Shown here piece after piece: positions 10,578 to 20,266 of a stretch of DNA of 47,751 nucleotides. The notes beneath the pieces are model-generated. The model worked only from the letters and a program-made list of their open reading frames with translations, was not told where the DNA came from and made no database searches. Source of the stretch: Lingula anatina (taxonomy: Eukaryota > Brachiopoda > Lingulata > Lingulida > Lingulidae); assembly GCF_001039355.2 (NCBI RefSeq), contig NW_019775702.1, positions 139,155 to 186,905 on the forward strand. Direction: 5' to 3'. Position numbers and translations under genes: made by a program. Numbering within the stretch: position 1 is the stretch's first letter; each line of letters opens with the position of its first letter.

Positions 10578-12927
10578 TTGTGCTGAACAAGATGCTTATG
10601 AAATATATATTTTATAGTATATATTCCAAGCATGTTAACTAAACGTTGACAAACTTTAAGTTATTAGTTTAACATTTTGGGCATTAATTCCAGTCATTTG
10701 TAAAACATAGCCCATTTGACTGTTTTATAAGAGCTATAGTACATCATGTTTGTTTAAAACAAAATGTGCATATAATGTACAGTAAAACTGTGTTTGTGTA
10801 AAAGTGTTATAATATAAGATGTGGCATGTTATCTGACCGCTTACAATAAGCAGAAGATACTGTAAACAATGAAAGTGTAGACCTACTGAAGAAGGGGCAT
10901 TTGCAATACTGGTCATTATTGTACCNTTTTCGTTTTTACTTGATTCATGTCCCATATGTGGTATTTTATCATGGTACATGTGCTTATTTAGCTTGTACAA
11001 TCTCATGACATTTGCTTATATACCATGCTTACATTGAAATGTAATTTTTTTTAATATTACCGTATATGGTTAACCTTTTTTTCAGTGATTGTTTCATGAT
11101 TAGATTTTAAGGATTACAAGATGAATGGAATGAAAACAAATGCTTTATTTTGATAATCACTATATCCTGCTTATTGCTTTGCGCAAAGAGCCAGTAGATT
11201 AATATATTTTTTTCAAGTCTAATAAGGAACTATTGTACGCAGCAACCGTTGATCACCATGTTATTCTGGAATAAGTAAGAATAGAATCAACAGTGTTGAC
11301 GTCATTTCAACGAAAATCGGAAACCAAATAAAAGTGCTTGCTAAGCTTTTCTGTGCTTTACATCAACTTTAACCCCAAAAATATTATTGGTGAGCCTAAG
11401 AGAGAGAGAGAGGGAGAGAGAGAGAGAGGTGGGGGTAGGCCCCTAATGCATCAAAATGAGCATAAGGATACAGTGATAGCTCGCACTGGCTCGTCCACTC
11501 TGTTTTGTAAGTTATTCTGATTTATATGTGAAAATAGTTTCATTGGATCTCAACTTTAAAAAGTAATTCAGTTGTGACCAAGTCTGTCAGAGTGAACAGA
11601 CACAACGGTCAAGAGATAAATCTAATATGTGGATCTATCGTAAATGAAAACTTTTAAATTTTTCTTCTGATTTAGTTTTCAATGCTTTAAATGCACACGT
11701 TCAAAGATTTACAGAGTGAGCCAAAAGGAAAAGTGCAACAATATATTACCTCATTAGGCCTAATACATGTACACGTAGACCTACTTATTGTCTGTTCACC
11801 CGTGTCAGCTTGATGTATCCCTGAGCATTGGCTTGCTCTTCACAGGGTTCTTTCGTATATAATGTCCTTTGTTAAACATAACATCATTAGTATCTATACT
11901 GAGGGGTATTATATCCATTGGTAAACATTAAAACATAAATATCTCAAATTTAATTTAACAGGAACAAATTGCATATTGTTTGTACGAAAAAAAAAATTAT
12001 TTTATAAAGATTAAGCCCTACTGAATTAGTGAAAATATTTTAAATTAAAATAACCAAAGTCTTAGAATAAATAATGGGCTTACAGCTTTAAGTGACATCT
12101 TTCCTGAATATATACATGTACACTATCACAGAAGGTTATAGTTATTTTATTTTATTCATTATTTAAAATTTTTTCACTGTTTATTCCCAGCGACGTGGTC
12201 GTTACATCCAACGTCATTTTGAGGGTTCATATCAAATCACCGTATAGACCTTTAAGAAATAAATAAGTTATCCCCAGAGAAGGCGTAGGAACCGAAAGCT
12301 TGGATAGGATACTACATCTTTTTCATGAGATCTTCATAGATGCATCATTATGATAACTTCTTTATACAACGTCATTATGACGACGCCGCTGCACGCGATC
12401 ACAACGACGTACGTAAGTAACAACTATTTGATTGAAAATAGCGTCATTTGAAGACACATGCAATGGTAGTAGACTCTATGCGATCGTTGGTGGCTGCAAT
12501 TGTGTAGTGTCCTGCTTTGGACTTTGGTAATGCAGCAAACCATTGCATGAACAGCGTCACTGTTCACAAAGAAGATAATCTTAATGCTGGATTTTGAAGT
12601 TAATGTGTGACTTGATCAGCGGGTGCTGTTGTAGGCCTACCTGATTACGTACGATAGTTTGTAAAGACGACTTCAGGAGCTGGAGAGGCAATGTGCTTAT
12701 GCAGCACCGTTTTACTAGAATATATCTACATCTAGCTGTAAATATTTACAGTAGTATTTATAGTAACTTATAGTAACTTATAGTAACTGGCTCGCGCTGC
12801 CAGTAATTACGCGGCGGGATATTCAGTGCACAGACCGTGATCATAAGACATGCCGCAAATAGAAAATAGAATTTAGAAAATAGACATTGCATGTGAACGA
12901 AGCCTTATAGTGTAGTTCTCCCTCACC
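10578..12927. other. Intergenic region and upstream region of FABP copy 2
   Basis: 3' UTR of the 152-aa FABP, then from 11053 the second copy of the large repeat. It contains one unresolved base (n, 10926), an (AG)n tract at about 11400-11428, and an insertion at 12751-12903 that copy 1 lacks. No exon is seen before 12928. Confidence 0.55.
12751..12903. mobile_element. ~150-bp insertion with hairpin, present in one copy only
   Basis: Relative to copy 1 (at about 2131), this copy carries roughly 150 extra bases just 25 bp before the FABP start codon. The insert begins with three repeats of TAGTAACTTA, holds a perfect hairpin ACTGGC-tcgcgct-GCCAGT (12786-12804), and is locally GC-rich, unlike its surroundings. 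It could be a small non-autonomous element or a polymorphic repeat. I see no clear coding capacity or target-site duplication, so the mobile-element label is tentative. Confidence 0.4.
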
Positions 12928-14016
12928 ATGGCAGCAGTTGATTTTTCTGGTTCTTGGAAAGTGTACAGAAGTGAAAATTTTGAGGCTTTCATGAACAAAG
13001 TTGGTAAGTTAATCATACATTGTAGACCTACATTCCATACCTGTACACGATAGAGATAACTGAGTCGACATACGACTTGTGCCTTAGATATATTTCGCGT
13101 GTATCTCTAACTGTAGTACTGGCATTTGTTTCCATACATGAAATAATGCCAACTTTTCATCATTACAAATATATCGTGTGTAGGCTATGCTTTAATGAAA
13201 TATTTCAGGTATTGGCTTCATAAAGAAAAAAATTGCCGCTAACACCAACCCAACGGTAACAATAGAACAAAATGAAGACAACTTTAAAACTAAATTTAGC
13301 ATGGGACCAATATCAAAAGAAAGTGCCTTTGCAATTGGGACTGAAATGAACGTTGATGAATTTGACAAGAAAATGAAGGTGAGAAGGTGACGTCATTTCA
13401 TGATTTTTTCTACTGCATATGGAACTATTCATTAACTCAGGTGCACACATAGCACATACGGCGAAATTTTAACACTTTTCAATGGAATTCTATTAAATTT
13501 GAAGATCTGTTTGTTTGCCCTGTACTTGCAGACCACTCCTGCTTGGGAGGGGTCCAAGCTGGTATTCCGTTGCGTTCCGGTAGACGGCGACGGCGACTCC
13601 GTTATCATGACCAGGGAGATCGTAGACGGGGAGATGGTGCAGGTAGATATACCAATATACCACGTTATTTGTTTAGGAATAAAATCAAGACTTTGTATTA
13701 CAAAGTGCAAACTATTTAAGTTACTGAAAGTTTGAGTCAACCTTATATTCGTCCGAGAGTCGACCAGAAATCGTCAAATTTGTTGAATATCCATGATTCT
13801 TTACTAATGATTGGAGTTAGCCTCATTGAAACATGCCTCCCATGCAAACTATAGAATAAGAGGAAATGACAAAAAAAATTGTCGGTTTTTCTTAATAAAG
13901 ACACATGTTTTATTTGATTGGTTTGGTTAATGCCCTTTAATCTCTAAATCATTTCATTTCAGGAGATGACATGCGGTGAAGTGACTTCAAAACGATTTTT
14001 TAAAAGAGTTCAGTAG
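12928..14016 (+). CDS. Fatty-acid-binding protein, FABP2-like, 136 aa (copy 2)
   Basis: Exons are 12928-13003, 13209-13378, 13532-13642 and 13963-14016 (stop TAG 14014-14016). The predicted protein is identical to that of 2159-3244. Only two synonymous coding differences are visible, an Ala codon in exon 2 (GCT/GCC) and a Cys codon in exon 3 (TGT/TGC). The introns are also nearly identical. The FABP signature and the Trp87, Arg110 and Arg130 pocket residues are present. The main difference is the ~150-bp insertion in the 5' flank or 5' UTR. Very recent duplication is possible, but two alleles of one gene is the simpler explanation. Poly(A) signal at 14417-14422. Confidence 0.93.
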
Positions 14017-15196
14017 GGTCTAGTATTTACTGCTTCCAGGGAGAGACACGTATTGTACAAACTGCAAAACCGCTCTGTTCGATTGTACAGGTCAAATGAA
14101 GACAGAGAAGCAGCGAATTTTTTCAAATCGTGTGAAGATCATACTACGTGTACATATAAGCTGCATGATCAAAACTCCCCAGCGAGGTTTAATTTTGATG
14201 AAAATTCATGTGTCTACTTATCGCAAAACAAAGTCCAAAAATATATCGTTTATGTTGTTCTTTGGATTGTATATTAAATTAATTGTATCAGTTTTACTCC
14301 TGAAAAGGCTACTGCTTACGTGTCGAATATAAATTTTTATCGCCATTTAAATCATATGTTTATTTATAAATACTCGTACATTGTTTTGTACTATGATGAA
14401 TATTGATATATACGAAAATAAATTAACGAATCTTTCCTCAAAAACATCTTATAACTTTGTTTACCTTTACACTTATTGTCTTGTGACACAAGTTATATTT
14501 TAGTTAATTGAAATCAATATAATCATCACTGATCGCATCTAATGCACAGTTAAAACATCGATCGATTTATACAAGACTGACTACAGGGTCCCAAATTGTT
14601 CTCATATCATGCATTAGTGACTTTGCACAGGCAAGTGAAATAACCTATAGTAAGTACTTTCTATATAGGCCTACCGCCTTCTCAAACCACCTCTATCCAC
14701 CCCCACCCAAAGACACCCTCCCCCCCCCCTACCCACCCACCCACCCAAACACACACACACACACACACACACTGATAGCCTTGGGTTACATGTCGGACGT
14801 GTATTTCGGTGCTTGGCTTTATCAAATCTCGTCACTGTGCTCTAGCAGGCCCTACTATCTCTTTTCGTTAACAATTCACATTTCGCAGTGACAAGCAGAA
14901 AATTATTTGAGAATGTGTCATCTAATAAAAGCTGACATAATGTAGGTCTTCCCCGTAAATCCGGTAAAAGCACTGGTCCCTCTTTTGTAGTGCTAAACAT
15001 GTTTAAGGTTGGAAAGAGGTTAAAAACCAGGACTATACCCTTTGTTAAATAGATCTTGACCTCTTTTCACTTTGTATACAGTGCATACAATGAGTTTATT
15101 CGAGTCTCAGTACCCAGGTTTGTGTTAATGGACACCATAATTTAATAGGTATTTGAACCGAGTAGCAGTAGAAAACGTCAACAATAATCCACTAAC
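14017..15196. other. 3' UTR and spacer between FABP genes (copy 2)
   Basis: Equivalent to 3245-4429. It has a poly(A) signal at 14417-14422 and a longer (CA)n but shorter (CCCA)n tract at about 14698-14772. No gene is seen. Confidence 0.6.
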
Positions 15197-16822
15197 ATGG
15201 CGCCAGTCGATTTCACTGGGACTTGGAAGGCGGATAGAAGTGAAAACTTTGAGGCGTTCTTGAACAAAGTTGGTAAGACGACTTGTCTATAATTCTACAT
15301 GTAACATACGGCAGCACCTTTACTTTACCTTTACATTTGTACAGTAACAACTTTTGTTTGCTATGACTCGACGGACGGGACTAGTGCTTCTCTATCTGAT
15401 CTGCTATGCGTCACTGGACTTCCAGATTTGCTATCTGCGATTTCGGGGGAGTGGGACTGGGGTGGGAGGCAATCTTTTTCGTTTTGGAGTATCGTATAAT
15501 TACCTACACGTTGGTGACTCAGAATGATAAACCATATCAAACAGACTCATATGACTGCGTGATATGGGAATGGCATCAACCGTACCCGGTATATACTGTT
15601 ACTACATAAACAACTAGAAAAGCACTCCGAGAGCGCAGACCTCCGCCAAGACAGCGATTTTTTTTTATTATTGTTGATTATTGATTGATTATTAATCCGG
15701 ATCACCAACAAAAACTAATCATCTCTTCCTTGGCCCACTTCTGACAGTTCCTGAAAATTTCATCAAAATCGGTCCATAACTTTTTGAGTCATGTTGATGA
15801 CAAATAAACAAACAGACAGACAGACAGGGGTGAAAACAATCTCCTTGGGGGGGGGGGGNGTTGATTATTGATTGATTGTTAATCCGGATCACCACCAAAA
15901 ACTAATCATCTGTTCCTTGGCCCACTTCTGACAGTTCCTGAAAATTTCATCAAAATCGGTCCATAACTTTTTGAGTTATGTTGATGACAAACAAACAAAC
16001 AAACAGACAGACAGACAGGGGTGAAAACAATCTCCTTGGGGGGGGGGGGGGTAATAAATAAAAGAATGAATTAATGAAAAAAGAAAGAATGATCCTATAA
16101 GCTGAATGTATTAAAAAGTTTTCCTTTGAATCCAAGTGCTAAACTAAAACATGCATTATTTACTCTAGGTGTTTCATACTTTATGAAAAAAATAGCAGTC
16201 AATACTCACCCTACTTTGGTTATGGACCAGAAGGAAGACAACTTCAAGGCTAAATTCAGCATGGGAATTATTTCAAAGGAAAGTGCCTTTACCATAGGGA
16301 TAGAAATGGATTTTGACGAATTCAAGAAGAAAATGAAGGTGCAAACATACCATATATGTCATTAAATTATATAATTTATACCTCTTCTTTTGTCTCTTTT
16401 GCCATTAAAAAACTTGATACAGGAAAATGGGCATACAAATGAAGGTATTTATTCGATTGACAAACTGTGCAAGTGCATTTAAATCATTTATTTAAGAAGT
16501 CATACGCTGCATTTGCAGACCACTCCTGCTTGGGAGGGGTCCAAGCTGGTATTCCATTGCGTTCCGGTAGACGGCGACGGCGACTCCGTTATCATGACCA
16601 GGGAGATCGTAGACGGGGAGCTGGTGCAGGTACGGTGAATAAATTGGAATTGTTAACTAAGTTCCCAATTATCTGAGACAAACACATTACAGTATTGATT
16701 ATAAGCGCCTTCCAAAACTTGTCCAAGCGCTGGGTGCGGTTTTGTAATGCCCTTAATTATATTTTCAGGAAATGACTTGTGGCGAAGTGACTGCGAAAAG
16801 GATTTTCAAGCGTGTTGCATGA
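15197..16822 (+). CDS. Fatty-acid-binding protein, FABP2-like, 136 aa
   Basis: Exons are 15197-15272, 16169-16338, 16519-16629 and 16769-16822 (stop TGA 16820-16822), phases 1, 0, 0. The signature is TGTWKADRSENFEAFLNKVG. Pocket residues Trp87, Arg110 and Arg130 are kept, and the C-terminus reads AKRIFKRVA. Exon 3 is almost identical in DNA to exon 3 of the upstream FABP (2 of 111 bases differ from 13532-13642), while exon 2 encodes 19 of 56 different residues and exon 4 is also diverged. This suggests gene conversion. Intron 1 contains the unresolved base at 15859 and a repeated segment, so its true length is uncertain, but the coding exons are intact. Poly(A) signal at 17032-17037. It is the complete form of the orphan exon at 4430. 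Confidence 0.92.
15860..16051. repeat. Repeated ~190-bp intron segment carrying copy-1 variants
   Basis: This repeats the segment just before it (about 15669-15858), again ending in poly-G. At five variant sites it agrees with copy 1 (about 4876-5065) and not with its immediate neighbour, including GATTGTTAAT versus GATTATTAAT, CATCTGTTCC versus CATCTCTTCC and GAGTTATG versus GAGTCATG. It is therefore the true continuation of the copy-1 haplotype. Confidence 0.85.
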
Positions 16823-17698
16823 TCAAAAATAGGGGCGATGTTATTAAACAGTATTAAGTTATCATATAGCGTTTGTATAATCCAGGATTGGGCTTTTTTG
16901 CTTAAATTACATGTTCAAGCCACTGTATTTAAGCATGAAATGCATCGCGAGGATTAGCGACAAAACGTTACTGTTTATTAGTGCATTGGTTACTGCATGC
17001 CCATGGTCAGGTGTTTGTAGAGAAACCTACAAATAAAGATGTTTGAAAACAGTAACAGTGCCTCAGAGAGAGAGAGAGAGGACAGCAAAGTGTAACACGC
17101 CTATATCTCTTTTTAAAATCCCTCATTAATTTTTTTTTTTTTTTGAGACGCAAATTTATGCTAATATATGTACATTATATGTATAGCACAAATAAACCGT
17201 TTATTAGTTATTTTAAGATTATGGTTATGGACAACACTGAATTTTCTCGAATAATTCTCCTTCCCCTATTAAATGTCTTTTGTATTTAACACCCATGATC
17301 CTTTTGATTGGAACTGCTTACAAATCCTCGTGTACAGTACGTAAGTGATGCGCGAGAAGACATCATACATTCATTATTCATTTAGACACCCCTTATGGGC
17401 CACACCTTCTGGATACTAAGTATAGAATACAATAAACGGAAACTGGGCGTTTTAACTCTCGGGTCAATAACTGGGACGCAAGCACTAAAACCGCATAATA
17501 AAAATACATTGTGACCATGCAGAGGTCAAAAACTATAACGCGTAGCAGTGTGTTACCATGGGCACAAAATGATATCCTGAAGCTGATTATTTTCGATATA
17601 AATAGCGTGTATTCTGCCCTGACTCAATATCGGTACAAGTATCAACAGAAACAGCACAGTCTGCATAGATTTTGTTCATTCAGCACAACAAATACAAA
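16823..17698. other. FABP spacer and promoter region
   Basis: 3' UTR with poly(A) signal at 17032-17037, an (AG)n tract at about 17066-17080 and a poly-T run near 17130. A TATAAATA box candidate lies at 17597-17604, about 95 bp before the next start codon. No other gene is seen. The ORF running into the next exon from 17511 crosses the presumed 5' UTR in a different frame from the FABP. Confidence 0.55.
17597..17604 (+). promoter_or_regulatory. Candidate TATA box of the FABP gene at 17699
   Basis: TATAAATA stands 95 bp upstream of the ATG. If used, transcription would start near 17627, leaving a 5' UTR of about 70 nt. This is inference from the motif and spacing only. Confidence 0.35.
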
Positions 17699-18428
17699 AT
17701 GCCTTGCGACTTGTCCGGCGTGTGGAAACATGACAGAAGTGAAAATCTTGATGGGTTTTTGGGCGCACTTGGTAGGTAATGACCAGATAACCTAAATTCA
17801 ATATTCACAATAGTGTCACTTACACTACTATTATTTCGTAAATAATTCCTTTTCTTGGTGAGTCTTCTCGTGTCTAAGGGTTAGGTTGATTGAATATTGT
17901 TTTTCTTTGTGTGGCATAATGGAAATCATACCTATTTACCGCTTATATTGATGCTCAATAGGTATACATTTTTCCACACATAAGCAAGAGTGTATGTTAA
18001 TATGCCTTTGGCAGAATTTGAAAATTAAGCGTTCAAAACAAACTAAAATTATTTATACGTATTTAGGAATGAACGCCTTAAAGAGAAAGATGGCGATGCA
18101 AGTAACGCCGGTTATAGACATCAAACAGGACGGCGACAAGTTTGTAGTGAAGACATCAGGTGGACCAAAGACAAACACTATGGAGTTTACTGTAGGAAAC
18201 GAGTTGGAAACAGAGATGTTTGACCATAAAATGAAGGTACTAGTAGGTCTAGGCTATAATACACTTTTTCAGTTACTGCTATTAACCATAGAATAACAAA
18301 ATCAATATTAATATAAACTATAGCATATCATGGCAATGTACACATACTGAGGAAGATGTTTCATTAACGAATTAATAAAAAAAATACTAGTACATGTAGA
18401 TAATTGTTGAAATTTAATAACTTATTCA

Positions 18429-18474
<46 letters not shown>

Positions 18475-19007
18475 ATGTCATCCCGACGTTTCAATTCAGT
18501 TGCTCTCTCTCTCTCTCTCTCTCATGTCATCCCGACGTTTCAATTCAGTTGCTCTCTCTCTCTCATGTCATTCCGACGTTTCAATTCAGTTGCTGTCCTC
18601 CTGGGACGGGAACAAACTGATGATGAACTTCACACCAGTGAAGGAATGGAAAGGACCAATGGTCGTCAGCAGAGAGATTGTAGCAGACGAAATGGTACAG
18701 GTGCGAACCTCTTTTGAAATGTTCTGCTTTGTCCGCACTATTACTTAGTATTAGGGATAAAATGTACATTGCTGGTAATCGCAAATAATTACTAGCACGA
18801 TAAAGTGCGTTTGTTTTTGTTCCTACATGTTTTTATTGTTAAAACTATAAAGATGAAATGATTGGTCTAGAAAAGAAAACTATGAAGTATTAGGGATAAA
18901 ATGAATATTTCTGGTATTAGCAAACCTCACTTATGTATTTTATTTTGTTCTTTCAGACAATGGTGGTTGGAGGCGTGACTTGCAAACGATTCTTTAAAAA
19001 GCAGTAG
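17699..19007 (+). CDS. Fatty-acid-binding protein, second subtype, 134 aa
   Basis: Exons are 17699-17771, 18067-18236, 18590-18700 and 18957-19007 (stop TAG 19005-19007), phases 1, 0, 0. The protein starts MPCDLSGVWKHDRSENLDGF; with its neighbour at 20267 it forms a subtype starting MPCD and having WKHD. The signature's usual Asn-Phe-Asp/Glu is Asn-Leu-Asp here. Pocket residues are kept: Trp in SSWDGNKL, Arg in SREIVADEMVQ, and Arg in CKRFFKKQ. The C-terminus closely resembles intestinal FABP. The 3' splice site of intron 2 is embedded in a (CT)n tract and is present three times (AG ending at 18499, 18548 and 18589). The last gives the standard 111-nt exon 3. Poly(A) signal at about 19313-19318. 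Confidence 0.92.
18427..18589 (+). repeat. (CT)n tract with triplicated 3' splice-site unit
   Basis: A long CT-rich tract is followed by three tandem units starting at 18475, 18524 and 18565 (spacing 49 and 41 bp). Each carries ATGTCAT(C/T)CCGACGTTTC then AATTCAG|TTGCT. Units one and two run back into CT repeats, which can themselves serve as polypyrimidine tracts. The third unit joins exon 3. Confidence 0.9.
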
Positions 19008-20266
19008 TCTAGATCTTTCAACTATGATACAAGCGGACTTTTGTAGCCTGTGAATATACTGGTAGCCACTAAAAGAAGTGTGGTCATTTTGATCCCTTTA
19101 TGTTTTTATTGCTAAAGCCATAAAGATGAAATGATTGGTCTAGAAAAGAAAAACTATGGGAGTGTGGTGACAGTCATTACTAAAAAGGTCTGCTAAAATA
19201 ACATGTTGGCTATAAGCATGTTTAAATACAATCGTTCTCTGTAATACATATAAGGACTGTTTTTATAATAAATCTACTTAGACATTTAGTTGTGAGAAAG
19301 AAGTAGGCCTACAATAAAGTGGACAGCCTTCAAAAAGGGCGTGGATTTAAATGTGTTAGATTTATATTTGGTTTTAGTACTAATTTTGGACTGAATCAGT
19401 TCTGTTGGATGTCTTCAACTACCTAATGCCCCTTTCTACTGGGTGACAAGTTGACAACTGACACGTACGGGTGTTACAATAATGGCAGTCCACAATAGGA
19501 ACCGTAGTCCGCTCCCCATACGGGTGATATTCGCCCCATATACTTCCCCCAATCAAGGAGTTATAACTCCTTGCCCCAATACTCCGTAACTCTAACCTGC
19601 ACTTAGCATATGGGACCCCGATATCTAGGACTACCATTGCTGTCACACCGGTACATAGTACATACGCTCGTATACAGTATGTATGTTGCAGTATTACACA
19701 TAGTACATGTACTTCCAAACCCCTCAAATCCTCAAACGTGATAATTAATCACTGATTAGCGATGATTCGAATCAAACTAATTCGAAATTATTATCAAAGC
19801 CTAACTTAAGCTATAAATAATTATAACTCGTGGTTGAATTATTTGCATATAATCAATTCCGTTTGTGTTCAATTATACGGCACCCAAGTGTTTGTTTAAT
19901 AAATATTATACACACAATGGCACGAATATATCTTTTTTTGTATAAGGAGCTGACAATCAATAATGCATGGTTTATAAAGGCCAAAAATCGGGACGCAAAT
20001 ATATACATAGGCCAGTATGAAAACCAACTAAAGCTAGCGACACAAAAATAAAACGCAGCAAAAGTCAGCAGCACAATATTTAATGCCTGCCTAGTAACGT
20101 GTAAGATTACCAAAGTGAAGACAGTGTAGAATTACTGTCAGGAGCCAGAACCCCCCTTGAGTTTATTCGTTGTAGAGGTTGGGTCTAGATTGTGCGGCGA
20201 AATAGCCCCCTTCGCTTTGAAGACGTTTTCATTTATCAACTGATACCTAAATTAATACGATACACC
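19008..20266. other. FABP spacer with perfect 20-bp palindrome
   Basis: 3' UTR and intergenic DNA with an AATAAA at 19313-19318. A C-rich patch at about 19425-19670 stands out in base composition and contains the palindrome at 19554-19573. No exon is recognised before 20267. Confidence 0.5.
19554..19573. repeat. Perfect 20-bp palindrome
   Basis: CAAGGAGTTATAACTCCTTG is its own reverse complement. It lies inside a C-rich patch that may be the remnant of a repeat element. No known binding site is recognised. Confidence 0.8.

Larger units (their letters stand above)
11053..15858. repeat. Large direct repeat, copy 2 (FABP block)
   Basis: Counterpart of 448-5065, starting at AATATTACCGTATATGG. 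It ends at a poly-G run and an n (15859), after which the last ~190 bp of the block is repeated a second time (15860-16051) with the sequence variants of copy 1. See the haplotype finding. Confidence 0.9.

Noticed and set aside
17511-17795. 94-codon ORF overlapping FABP exon 1 at 17699
   Set aside because: It reads the exon in a different frame; the FABP frame has the family signature and correct splice phases.
18404-18748. 114-codon Leu/Ser-rich ORF
   Set aside because: Mostly a translated (CT)n microsatellite running into the true FABP exon 3.
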